Origin: Treponema sp.
GTDB taxonomy: Bacteria > Spirochaetota > Spirochaetia > Treponematales > Breznakiellaceae
Length of the DNA: 5,833 nt
Direction of reading: 5' to 3'
Assembly (NCBI GenBank): GCA_031257695.1
Contig: JAIROB010000143.1
Span: 1 to 5,833, forward strand
How positions within the stretch are numbered: position 1 is the stretch's first letter; each line of letters opens with the position of its first letter. Shown here piece after piece: positions 1-5,458 of the stretch. The notes beneath the pieces were generated by a model. That model was not told the origin of the DNA. It did no database searches and saw only the letters and a program-made list of their open reading frames with translations. The translations under genes were made by a program, and so were the position numbers.

Positions 1-116
1 GCCAAAAGGGTAATGACGATAACCTCGATGAGGGGGTAGCATTTTTTCCGGTCGATCCGGGGGTCTTTAATGTCGTTAAAAAAATCGATAATGGGTGGTA
101 TGGTTTGGGAAATCAT
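1..116 (-). CDS. ISAs1-family transposase, N-terminal fragment (runs off window)
   Basis: Thirty-eight codons are visible, starting at the ATG complementary to 114-116 and continuing past the left edge. The peptide has the pattern D-F-F-N-D-I-K-D-P-R, then R-K-K-C-Y-P-L-I-E-V, then a hydrophobic stretch (I-V-I-T-L-L). This matches the N-terminal DDE_Tnp_1-associated region that precedes the DDE catalytic domain in ISAs1/H-repeat transposases (typically F..L.DPR......YPL.E.L). The enzyme would cut and rejoin the ends of its own insertion sequence. A GGAGG (complement of 122-126) lies 5 nt before the ATG, so the start is well supported. Catalytic residues lie outside the window, so intactness cannot be judged. 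The family call rests on a short but characteristic stretch. Confidence 0.75.
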   Translation of the reverse strand, partial: MISQTIPPIIDFFNDIKDPRIDRKKCYPLIEVIVITLL

Positions 117-188
117 GAGCGCCTCCAATCTCCCCTCTATCGGCTTTTTTATCCCTTCTTTACCCCTTTTTTAATGCCCTGCGCCCTG
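1..188 (-). mobile_element. Possible end of an ISAs1-like insertion sequence
   Basis: The element would contain the transposase fragment and its upstream flank. Read on the minus strand, the sequence from 188 inward begins CAGGGCGCAGGGCATTAAAA. A C-A-G-G-G terminus followed by an A/T run about 70 nt before the transposase start is the sort of end expected for this IS type. The partner terminal repeat and target duplication lie outside the window, so the boundary at 188 is a guess. If correct, the IS ends 11 nt before the argF -35 box. Confidence 0.3.
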
Positions 189-199
189 GGTAGCGATCA

Positions 200-228
200 T
201 TGACAGGGGATACAGATGAAGGTACCAT
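200..228 (+). promoter_or_regulatory. Sigma70-type promoter of argF, possibly giving leaderless mRNA
   Basis: A perfect -35 box TTGACA (200-205) is followed by a 17-nt spacer and TACCAT (223-228, 4 of 6 matches to TATAAT). Only 6 nt separate the -10 box from the argF ATG at 235, so transcription would start at or next to the first codon. The prediction comes from consensus matching alone. Confidence 0.5.
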
Positions 229-234
229 AGCATC

Positions 235-1173
235 ATGGATTGCAGCGTCTTTAAAGGCCGTTCCCTTCTTACCTGGCTCGATTATTCCGGCGGGGAAATT
301 CGGTTCCTGCTGGAACTTGCCAAACAGGTGAAGGACGAAAAAACCCGGGGTGAAATAAAACAGCGTTTGGCGGGAAAAACCGTGGCGCTGCTTTTTGAAA
401 AACGTTCCACCCGGACCCGCTGCGCCTTCGAAACCGCCATAGGCGAGGAGGGGGGGCATCCGGTGTTTCTGTCCTCCGCGGATATTCATTTGGGGGAGAA
501 GGAAACCATCGAAGACACCGCCCGGGTGCTGGGGCGTATGTTCAGCGCCATACAATTCCGGGGCTTCAGGCAGTCCACGGCGGAAACTCTGGCAAAATAC
601 TCGGGAGTTCCGGTGTGGAACGGCCTCACCGATGAGTATCATCCCACCCAGGTTTTGGCGGATGTGCTGACCCTGGAGGAAAACTTTGGGTCTTCCAGGG
701 GAAAAAAACTCTGTTTTGTGGGGGACGGCAGGAACAATGTCGCCCGCTCCCTGATGGTGATATGCGCCAAACTGGGCATTCATTTTACGATCATCACCCC
801 CCCGGGCCTTAACCCCGATCCGCTCCTCTGCCGCTCCTGCGAAACCCTGGCCGCCGAGACCGGTTCGGAGCTGCGGGTAAGCTCCGACATAGCGGAGGTC
901 GATGGCGCCGACGCTATTTACACCGACGTATGGGCGTCCATGGGCGAGGAAGCGAAGAAGGCGGAACGGATCGGACTGCTCAGCCCCTACCAGGTAAACC
1001 GGTCCCTGATGGACAGGACGAACCGCAGGGATACTATTTTTCTCCACTGCCTGCCGGCTGTGCGGGGCGAAGAAGTGACCTCGGAGGTGCTCGATGGCCC
1101 CCAGAGCCGCGCCTGGGACGAAGCGGAAAACCGCAAACACACCATTAAGGCGATAATCCTCGCCACTATCTGA
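235..1173 (+). CDS. argF: Ornithine carbamoyltransferase
   Basis: This cytosolic enzyme joins carbamoyl phosphate and ornithine to give citrulline and phosphate in arginine synthesis; related enzymes run in reverse in the arginine deiminase pathway. The 312 residues match the usual family length. The carbamoyl-phosphate motif S-T-R-T-R is at 58-62, H-P-T-Q at 136-139, D-G-R-N-N at 164-168, the ornithine-loop S-M-G at 235-237, and H-C-L-P with the active-site cysteine at 271-274. The C-terminus (E-N-R-K-H-T-I-K-A) is also typical. S-M-G argues for ornithine rather than aspartate carbamoyltransferase. The ATG at 235 gives the expected N-terminus (F-K-G-R-S-L-L). The only SD-like sequence, GAAGG at 218-222, is 12 nt away and lies inside the predicted promoter spacer. 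No other arginine gene is nearby, so anabolic or catabolic use cannot be decided. Confidence 0.95.
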   Translation: MDCSVFKGRSLLTWLDYSGGEIRFLLELAKQVKDEKTRGEIKQRLAGKTVALLFEKRSTRTRCAFETAIGEEGGHPVFLSSADIHLGEKETIEDTARVLGRMFSAIQFRGFRQSTAETLAKYSGVPVWNGLTDEYHPTQVLADVLTLEENFGSSRGKKLCFVGDGRNNVARSLMVICAKLGIHFTIITPPGLNPDPLLCRSCETLAAETGSELRVSSDIAEVDGADAIYTDVWASMGEEAKKAERIGLLSPYQVNRSLMDRTNRRDTIFLHCLPAVRGEEVTSEVLDGPQSRAWDEAENRKHTIKAIILATI

Positions 1174-1197
1174 TGCCAACCCCGCCTTCACGGGGCG

Positions 1198-1224
1198 CCG
1201 GGCCGCGTACAAAACCGGGCCCGG
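1198..1224. terminator. GC-rich hairpin between convergent genes
   Basis: CCGGGCC (1198-1204) pairs perfectly with GGCCCGG (1218-1224) around a 13-nt loop. It lies in the 60-nt gap between the converging argF and phosphatase-fold genes. A second small stem, CCCCG/CGGGG, is at 1180-1184/1191-1195. Neither is followed by a T run, so a role in transcription end on either strand is plausible but unproven. Confidence 0.35.
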
Positions 1225-1233
1225 AGGGGGCGC

Positions 1234-2328
1234 TCAATACCTGGTTAGAACCAGCATCAGGGGGAGGTGATCGCTGAGCCCGCTGCCGGAGCGGGGGTTA
1301 TAGGCGTCGGGAATGCCCCCTTCGTCTACAAAAGGCTCCTGGGCCAGGACCCGGCAGGAATTGAAGTCCCATCCCTTTTGATCGAAAAACTGTTGGGATA
1401 ACAGAAAATGATCGATGGTCTCCCATTGGTTCCTGTAATAGTAGGAACCGTTCTGTAATTCCTGCCCCCAGGGCGAATAGAAGGCCGGCATGGACGAATC
1501 GAAGTGCGCCGGCATGGGGGGCTTTTCCCCGCTGAGCACCAGAAAGTCCCCCGGCTTGAAGGGGCCCGTATAGGCGGCTTCGGCAAGATCCGCAGCGCCG
1601 GGATCGTCCGGCAGGAGGGCGCTCAGGCTCGTTCCGCCCCGGCGGTAAAACTCGTCGTAATTTTCGTTCAAATCGCCCATGATCACCGCGGGCACATCGG
1701 GGCGGGCCGAGCGGATTTCCCTGATCCGCCGGAGGATGATCCGCGCTGAGGCCCGGCGCAGGACTTCGGTGCTGTCCTCCCCGCCGAGCTTGGATTTCCA
1801 GTGGCAGACAAAGAGCGCCAGGGGAGCGTCCTCGGGATACAGCCACAGTTCCAGCACGGGCCGGGGCGCGGCTTCCTGGTCCCAGACCATCCCGTGGGCT
1901 CGGGCTTCCGTAAAGGGGATGCGGCTCAAGACGCCGATCCCCAGGGAAGCGCCCTTGTTTTTGGAAAAATAGGTCCAGCCGTAACCGTACTTTGCAAGCT
2001 CCCCCCGGGCCAGCGCCTCCAGGCACTGCAGGTTTTCGATTTCCTCCAGCGCCACTATGTCCGGCGGCCCCCCGGCTATCCGGCCTATGGCCTGGGAAAT
2101 GGCGCTCACCCGCCCTGAAAACTTTTCCGCCCCCCAACCCGCTTCGTTGAGGTATTCGTTGTACTCGGTCCCGCTTTGGCTCCCGTCGAACAGGGCCTGC
2201 ACATTCCAGGTGACGACCCGCAGGGTTCCCGGCGGCGAAACGCCTTCCGCCGCCACCGATAGGCTGCACGCCCCCAGCAAAAGCGCCCCCCCAAGGAGCA
2301 TGAGCGGCAATGACAAAGATCTTTTCAT
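1234..2328 (-). CDS. Endonuclease/exonuclease/phosphatase-fold lipoprotein
   Basis: This 364-residue protein has the DNase I-like (EEP) fold: a metal-dependent phosphodiesterase or phosphatase acting on nucleic acids, inositol phosphates or lipids. The substrate cannot be told from sequence. Residues 1-20 form a signal sequence ending in L-G-A-C with Cys21 as the lipidation site, so it should be anchored to a membrane outside the cytoplasm. The catalytic set looks complete: W-N-V-Q with Asn42, E-E-I-E-N (95-99), the C-H-W-K-S histidine at 176, G-D-L-N-E-N with Asp219 and Asn221, Asp306 in E-T-I-D-H, and S-D-H-L-P (352-356). A GGAGG (complement of 2334-2338) lies 5 nt before the ATG, fixing the start. 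It is read as a single gene, separated by a terminator from the kinase-like gene upstream. A secreted nuclease for nucleotide scavenging is one possibility. Confidence 0.88.
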   Translation of the reverse strand: MKRSLSLPLMLLGGALLLGACSLSVAAEGVSPPGTLRVVTWNVQALFDGSQSGTEYNEYLNEAGWGAEKFSGRVSAISQAIGRIAGGPPDIVALEEIENLQCLEALARGELAKYGYGWTYFSKNKGASLGIGVLSRIPFTEARAHGMVWDQEAAPRPVLELWLYPEDAPLALFVCHWKSKLGGEDSTEVLRRASARIILRRIREIRSARPDVPAVIMGDLNENYDEFYRRGGTSLSALLPDDPGAADLAEAAYTGPFKPGDFLVLSGEKPPMPAHFDSSMPAFYSPWGQELQNGSYYYRNQWETIDHFLLSQQFFDQKGWDFNSCRVLAQEPFVDEGGIPDAYNPRSGSGLSDHLPLMLVLTRY

Positions 2329-2394
2329 AATGGCCTCCTAACCGTATTAGGGGGCTGCCGTGTATTTTGCTTTAGCGCGGGGCGAAAAAACATG

Positions 2395-2422
2395 AAAAAA
2401 AACGGAAATTCGGCCGTTTTTT
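2395..2422 (-). terminator. Rho-independent terminator of the kinase-like gene
   Basis: Read on the minus strand, AAAAAACGG (2422-2414) pairs with CCGTTTTTT (2405-2397) around an 8-nt loop, and the T run extends to eight bases (2402-2395). It lies about 60 nt after the stop at 2483. The stem is nearly symmetric, so it could also act on plus-strand transcripts, with six Ts. The G/C part is only 3 bp. Confidence 0.6.
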
Positions 2423-2450
2423 CGCGCCGAAGCCGCAGGCTGCCGGGGGA

Positions 2451-2479
2451 GCTGTTCCAAGACTTCAGTTGTTGGGACA
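2451..2479. repeat. Dispersed palindromic repeat, copy 1
   Basis: This 29-nt copy matches copy 2 (3333-3361) at 25 positions. It folds as TGTTCCAA (2453-2460) against TTGGGACA (2472-2479), 8 bp including one G-T wobble, with an 11-nt loop. It begins 3 nt beyond the stop codon of the kinase-like gene, in its 3' untranslated region. Confidence 0.65.
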
Positions 2480-2482
2480 CCC

Positions 2483-3304
2483 TCAGGGGACTATGTTGTA
2501 TTCTTTAACCACCTGTATTTCCGAATGTACCTTAACGACGCCGGGCAAGCCCTTGGCAGCGGAAATAGCGGCGTCCACCTGGGTTTGGGCATTGACCACC
2601 CCGTAGAGGATCACATCGCCCTGGGAGACCGTCGACTCAAGGAAATGAATGGGAATTCCCCTTTCATACAAAATATGATGGACAATCTGCTGGCCCAGGG
2701 CCATATCTTTAAAAGCGCAGGAGCTTCTGATTTCCGTATCGGGCCCTATGGTATCATCCTTCAGTTCTTTGATGATCCGCGCCGCCAGTTCAGGGTGCAG
2801 GCTCCCCATGTTCAAGGTAAGATGGTAGTTTGAAGGGTTCTCCCATTTCACGTCGAAGAAATAGCGGTGAAACCCCGACCTGTCGTGATCGCTCTGCTCT
2901 ATGATCTGCCGGGCCCGTTTGTCATCGCAGTGAAAATAACTCTTTACCCGCTCAATGCGGATATCCGGAGGCGCAACCAGGAAAACCGAAAGAACCCCGG
3001 GAACATCCTTAAAGAACGCAAACGCCCCCCGTCCGATAAAGACGCAGTTCCCCTTCCCGGCCTCGTCAAGCATGGCGGTTTTCAGGAAATGCAGATAGTC
3101 GTCCCGGTCCTGGGAAAAGGCCGCCAAAAAGGTCGGTTTCCGCTCGTCGTATTTTTCGAGCTTGGAACCCACAACCCCGTAGGCTTTTATCCGCTCCTCC
3201 AGGCCCAGCTTGTCGACAAAACGGTAATCCAGCAGCTTTGCCAGTTCGTTAGCGGTTTCATCGCCTAAGGATGCCAATTGGCGTGAGATGGTGATGATAG
3301 CCAT
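2483..3304 (-). CDS. Cytidylate-kinase-like P-loop protein with C-terminal BON-like domain
   Basis: The N-terminal part (about 1-200 of 273 residues) resembles the cytidylate kinase-like family (Cytidylate_kin2): M-A-I-I-T-I-S-R-Q at the start, a helix with D-Y-R-F-V-D-K, then F-I-G-R-G-A-F at 89-95. Known relatives are P-loop folds, many with no proven substrate. The usual glycine-rich loop after S-R-Q (Y-G-S-G-G-R-E) here reads L-A-S-L-G-D-E, so nucleotide binding may be weakened. Residues about 210-268 look like a BON domain (V-I-L-Y-G-V-V-N near 231-238, G-V-V-K-V near 255-259), which is associated with membranes or ligands elsewhere. The start at 3304 is chosen over an ATG at 3319 because GGAGG lies 5 nt before it and family members start M-A-I-I-T-I-S-R-Q. 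It has its own promoter and terminator. A regulatory role rather than CMP phosphorylation is an inference. Confidence 0.8.
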   Translation of the reverse strand: MAIITISRQLASLGDETANELAKLLDYRFVDKLGLEERIKAYGVVGSKLEKYDERKPTFLAAFSQDRDDYLHFLKTAMLDEAGKGNCVFIGRGAFAFFKDVPGVLSVFLVAPPDIRIERVKSYFHCDDKRARQIIEQSDHDRSGFHRYFFDVKWENPSNYHLTLNMGSLHPELAARIIKELKDDTIGPDTEIRSSCAFKDMALGQQIVHHILYERGIPIHFLESTVSQGDVILYGVVNAQTQVDAAISAAKGLPGVVKVHSEIQVVKEYNIVP

Positions 3305-3309
3305 AAGTC

Positions 3310-3314
3310 CCTCC
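3310..3314 (-). promoter_or_regulatory. Shine-Dalgarno site deciding the kinase-like start
   Basis: GGAGG on the minus strand (complement of CCTCC) is 5 nt before the ATG at 3304. It lies inside the coding part of the longer reading that starts at 3319, which argues against that longer start. Confidence 0.75.
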
Positions 3315-3332
3315 AACATTTTTATATTGAAA

Positions 3333-3361
3333 GCTGTTTCAAAACTTCAGTTTTTGGAACA
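3333..3361. repeat. Dispersed palindromic repeat, copy 2
   Basis: TGTTTCAAAA (3335-3344) pairs with TTTTGGAACA (3352-3361), 10 bp with one T-G wobble, around loop CTTCAGT. It is in the same orientation as copy 1, so the two copies flank the kinase-like gene. It falls inside the predicted 5' untranslated leader of that gene, between promoter and ribosome site. Confidence 0.65.
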
Positions 3362-3383
3362 ACTCCCTAAATTGGGTACTTAA

Positions 3384-3412
3384 AGCATAGTCAGCCGGAT
3401 ACCTAAAGTCAA
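3384..3412 (-). promoter_or_regulatory. Sigma70-type promoter of the kinase-like gene
   Basis: On the minus strand, TTGACT (3412-3407, 5 of 6) is followed by a 17-nt spacer and TATGCT (3389-3384, 4 of 6). Transcription would start near 3377, giving a leader of roughly 70 nt that contains repeat copy 2 and the GGAGG site. Confidence 0.5.
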
Positions 3413-3509
3413 AAAAGCCGGCAAAGCCCCGTAAAATAACACCGTAATTCGTAATATGGGAGCGCTTCCGGTTTCGCAGGCCGATCTCTCTGCGCCGCTC
3501 CAGCCGCCC

Positions 3510-3538
3510 TTGAATTTTGCCCCCCGGCCGGGTAATAC
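3510..3538 (+). promoter_or_regulatory. Candidate promoter abutting the 99-residue membrane protein
   Basis: TTGAAT (3510-3515) is followed by a 17-nt C/G-rich spacer and TAATAC (3533-3538). The -10 box is a weak match (3 of 6); TACTAT at 3536-3541 is the alternative, with a 20-nt spacer. Either would start transcription at about the ATG (3546). Confidence 0.35.
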
Positions 3539-3545
3539 TATAGGC

Positions 3546-3845
3546 ATGAATACGGGGCATCTGATCTACGTCCTGAGCCGGCTGATTCTGGGGGCCCTGG
3601 CATCCTTTCTCGCCATCATGGTGTGGTCAAAAACCAGAGACGCGGCCTGGATGCTCATGGTAATCGGTATTATCGCGGATTACGCGGAAGTTGTTTACTC
3701 GATTCTCGGCATCTTCGGCATAACGGAAGGAACGGCGCCGTTGGCGGGATCGGCTCCAATGGCGGCCCTGGCGCTGGCTAATCTGCCGACCTGTTTCTTC
3801 ATAGCCGCGTTTTTGGTTATGATTGCCCGAAAATTGTATCGTTAG
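3546..3845 (+). CDS. Small three-helix membrane protein, function unknown
   Basis: I do not recognise a named family. The 99-residue product has three hydrophobic segments (about 5-26, 34-58 and 70-94) joined by short loops (W-S-K-T-R-D and a G/A/P-rich loop at 59-70), and ends in a basic tail (A-R-K-L-Y-R). It should sit in the cytoplasmic membrane. An in-frame ATG at 3456 would add 30 residues. I reject it because that stretch is proline-rich, has no ribosome site and overlaps the candidate promoter. The chosen ATG also lacks a Shine-Dalgarno sequence, which fits leaderless initiation. The next gene starts 15 nt after the stop, so the two are probably co-transcribed and may act together. 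Two alternating acidic and aromatic residues in helix 2 (D-Y-A-E) are unusual in a membrane segment. Confidence 0.7.
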   Translation: MNTGHLIYVLSRLILGALASFLAIMVWSKTRDAAWMLMVIGIIADYAEVVYSILGIFGITEGTAPLAGSAPMAALALANLPTCFFIAAFLVMIARKLYR

Positions 3846-3850
3846 TTTTT

Positions 3851-3855
3851 GGAGG
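3851..3855 (+). promoter_or_regulatory. Shine-Dalgarno site of the 73-residue membrane protein
   Basis: GGAGG lies 5 nt before the ATG at 3861, in the 15-nt gap after the preceding stop. It rules out the in-frame TTG at 3849 as the start, since that codon overlaps the site. Confidence 0.75.
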
Positions 3856-3860
3856 ATGTG

Positions 3861-4082
3861 ATGAAAGCGTTGATTCTGGGGCTTATTATTATTGCTGCGG
3901 CGGTTTTTGCGGCTCTGCCCGGAGGCCTCAACTGGTGGGGGCATGTGCTGGTTTTTCTGCGGGGGGCCCTGCCGGTTATAGCCGTTTTTATCGGCCTGAT
4001 AGCGGCCTTTATCGGCATTGCGGACCTCAAGGACCGGGCGGAGGCCAAAAAAGAGGATCTGGCCGAAAAAACCGAAGAGTAG
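3861..4082 (+). CDS. Small two-helix membrane protein with charged tail, function unknown
   Basis: The 73-residue product has hydrophobic segments at about 2-19 and 34-54, separated by G-G-L-N-W-W-G-H and a short arginine-bearing stretch. It ends in a highly charged tail from residue 55 (D-L-K-D-R-A-E-A-K-K-E-D). With the arginine of the loop and the charged tail on the same side, both ends may face the cytoplasm or the tail may face a partner; the topology is not certain. The start is fixed by GGAGG 5 nt upstream. It follows the three-helix protein by 15 nt in an apparent two-gene operon. I know of no assigned function and propose none beyond a membrane partner of its neighbour. Confidence 0.75.
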   Translation: MKALILGLIIIAAAVFAALPGGLNWWGHVLVFLRGALPVIAVFIGLIAAFIGIADLKDRAEAKKEDLAEKTEE

Positions 4083-4118
4083 GGCCGGCAAACCAAACCG
4101 GTTCTGGTCATTGGCAGT

Positions 4119-4145
4119 ATTCCTCAACTGAAGTTTTGGAACAGC
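4119..4145. repeat. Dispersed palindromic repeat, copy 3 (inverted, partly decayed)
   Basis: On the minus strand, 4145-4126 matches the 20-nt core GCTGTTYCAARACTTCAGTT shared with copies 1 and 2. The other half has diverged, leaving a weaker stem (TTCC 4120-4123 with GGAA 4138-4141, plus AAC 4126-4128 with GTT 4133-4135). It lies between the small membrane operon and the TPR gene, just before the TPR gene's candidate promoter. Confidence 0.6.
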
Positions 4146-4150
4146 CTCGA

Positions 4151-4179
4151 TTGATTTTTCGAATAAAAGTGACGACAAT
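4151..4179 (+). promoter_or_regulatory. Candidate promoter of the TPR gene
   Basis: TTGATT (4151-4156) is followed by a 17-nt spacer and GACAAT (4174-4179); each box matches consensus at 4 of 6. Transcription would start near 4186, leaving a leader of about 15 nt. It begins 5 nt after repeat copy 3. Confidence 0.35.
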
Positions 4180-4201
4180 GATCTAAAGTGGTAATAGGGT
4201 T

Positions 4202-4900
4202 ATGAAAAGAGCGCTTGCATCGGTTGGTGTGTTTCTTTTGCTCAGTGTCGCGGCGGTTTTTCCCCAGACGGGCCAGGACTCCCAGCAAAGCCCTGCCCGG
4301 CCCGATGCCCTGCGGAGTTATCGTATAGGCAGGGATCTGGAGGCCAGGGATAGGGCGGAGGAGGCGAATCAGTATTACAATGAGGCGGTTCGGATTTGCC
4401 TTGACGAAATTAACCTGAATGTGACGAACATGGATTCCTACACGGTGCTTACCTGGACCCTCCAACGGCAGCGAAAGTACGCCGAGGTTATCAGTTGGGG
4501 GGAGCGGGGTTTGCGGATAAACGGAAACGATTACCGGATCATAGAGACCATGGGGGAAGCGTACTTTTATCTGAACCGTTTTGACGATTCCCTGCGTTCA
4601 ATGCAGCGATACGTCAATTCCGTGCCCCAGGGGGAACGCACCTCGGTGGCTTATTTCTTTATCGGAGAGATATTCCGGCTCCAGCGTAAGTTTTTTAAGG
4701 CGGATATTGCCTATACCACCGCTTGCCGTCTGGACCCCGGTTCCGCTCTGTGGTGGTACCGCCTGGGTTCGGTCCGGGAATCCGCCGGGGATCTGAGCCC
4801 CGCGGTTGAAGCATATCAGCGGGCGTTACGGCTTAACCCTAACTACCGGGAGGCCCGCGAGGGGCTGGAACGGTCCAGCCAGGGCAGCGCCAGCGCTTAA
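4202..4900 (+). CDS. Exported tetratricopeptide-repeat protein
   Basis: The 232-residue product opens with a Sec-type signal (M-K-R, then a hydrophobic core 5-19, with likely cleavage near A-V-F-P-Q), so it should act outside the cytoplasmic membrane. There is no lipobox cysteine. The mature part is almost all tetratricopeptide repeats: about five units at 37-70, 77-107, 110-142, 146-178 and 181-213. The last is the most canonical (W-Y-R-L-G at 185-189, A-V-E-A-Y-Q-R-A-L-R at 201-210, L-N-P-N-Y). Such proteins scaffold protein-protein contacts; the partner is unknown. A short serine/glycine tail follows. The ribosome site is weak (AGGG 2 nt before the ATG), but the signal peptide fits this start. 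It converges on slyD with 28 nt between the two stops. Confidence 0.85.
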   Translation: MKRALASVGVFLLLSVAAVFPQTGQDSQQSPARPDALRSYRIGRDLEARDRAEEANQYYNEAVRICLDEINLNVTNMDSYTVLTWTLQRQRKYAEVISWGERGLRINGNDYRIIETMGEAYFYLNRFDDSLRSMQRYVNSVPQGERTSVAYFFIGEIFRLQRKFFKADIAYTTACRLDPGSALWWYRLGSVRESAGDLSPAVEAYQRALRLNPNYREAREGLERSSQGSASA

Positions 4901-4909
4901 CCCGCGCTG
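4891..4909. terminator. Hairpin between converging TPR and slyD genes
   Basis: CAGCGC (4891-4896) pairs with GCGCTG (4904-4909) around a 7-nt loop that contains the TPR stop codon. There is no T run on either side. A shared transcription end for the two converging genes is plausible, since only 28 nt separate them. Confidence 0.3.
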
Positions 4910-4928
4910 AGCAACAAACCGGCGCCCG

Positions 4929-5444
4929 CTAACCGCAGTCGGTGCAATTCGCGCAATCGCTATCCTGACAGTCACATTCGGCGCTTTGAACCCGGCCTTG
5001 CCGCAGCTCCGCCTCGCTGGCTTCCCGAACATCAACCACGGACACATCGAAGTTGAGGTCCAGCCCGGCCATGGGGTGGTTGCCGTCGATGGTGACGATG
5101 TCGTCCTCCACTGCTGTTACGGTGACCAGCTGCACATCGCCCCCCGGGGTTTCCGCGTGGAACTGCATTCCCGCCTGCACGGCGCCGACTCCGCTGAAAC
5201 GGTCCCTGGGCACGGTGGCGACCAGTTTTTCGCTCCGCTCCCCGTAGGCTTCAGCGGCGGGGATGTGTATGGTAAAAGCGTCTCCCCGGTTCTTTCCGTC
5301 CAGAGCCTTTTCCAGGCCGGGGATGATGTTCCGGTGGCCGTGGAGATATGAAAAGGGCTCGATGCCGGTAGCGTCAAGGATCTGACTTTGGGCGTTGGTG
5401 AGGGTGTAGTTAATGCTGACTACCCTGTCGTTGGTTATATTCAT
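4929..5444 (-). CDS. slyD: FKBP-type peptidyl-prolyl isomerase, SlyD type, with Cys-rich tail
   Basis: This cytosolic folding helper speeds cis-trans isomerisation of prolyl bonds and chaperones unfolded chains. SlyD relatives also bind nickel and assist metalloenzyme assembly. The FKBP part holds V-S-I-N-Y-T-L (9-15), P-F-S-Y-L-H-G (30-36) and I-I-P-G-L-E-K-A-L (40-48). The inserted flap domain is about 66-120, and D-G-N-H-P-M-A-G-L-D-L-N-F (120-132) is the SlyD signature. The tail has Cys157, 159, 164, 167 and 170 in the spacing C-x-C-x4-C-x2-C-x2-C, replacing the histidine-rich tail of E. coli SlyD; I infer a metal site. The 171-residue length and N-terminus fit the family. No Shine-Dalgarno precedes the ATG, and a promoter -10 box ends 6 nt upstream, consistent with leaderless mRNA. 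Confidence 0.93.
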   Translation of the reverse strand: MNITNDRVVSINYTLTNAQSQILDATGIEPFSYLHGHRNIIPGLEKALDGKNRGDAFTIHIPAAEAYGERSEKLVATVPRDRFSGVGAVQAGMQFHAETPGGDVQLVTVTAVEDDIVTIDGNHPMAGLDLNFDVSVVDVREASEAELRQGRVQSAECDCQDSDCANCTDCG

Positions 5445-5458
5445 GCTTAAAATATACT
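5431..5458 (+). promoter_or_regulatory. Candidate plus-strand promoter divergent from slyD
   Basis: TTGGTT (5431-5436) and TATACT (5453-5458, 5 of 6) are 16 nt apart. The -10 box overlaps the slyD -10 box on the other strand. It would transcribe rightward from about 5465 into the structured region. The -35 match is weak (3 of 6) and lies inside slyD codons. Confidence 0.3.

Noticed and set aside
216..230. Four-codon mini-ORF (M-K-V-P, stop) before argF
   Set aside because: It lies inside the predicted promoter, upstream of the transcription start, and has no ribosome site, so it would not be transcribed.
160..1212. 350-codon open frame on minus antisense to argF
   Set aside because: It is the shadow of a well-supported ornithine carbamoyltransferase gene on plus; its translation shows no domain.
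3533..3544. TAATAC...TATAGG resembling a T7 phage promoter
   Set aside because: The middle of the T7 consensus is missing and there is no phage context; better read as a bacterial -10 region.
3456..3545. 30-residue N-terminal extension of the three-helix membrane protein
   Set aside because: The extension is proline-rich with no SD, and it overlaps the candidate promoter. The ATG at 3546 begins just before the first membrane helix.
4092..4108. Near-palindrome ACCAAACC/GGTTCTGGT after the small membrane operon
   Set aside because: As a hairpin only 4 bp pair around a 9-nt loop, with no T run; too weak to call a terminator or operator.
2451..4145. CRISPR-like spacing of repeats
   Set aside because: Only three copies, 800-900 nt apart with genes between, one inverted, and no spacers or cas genes.
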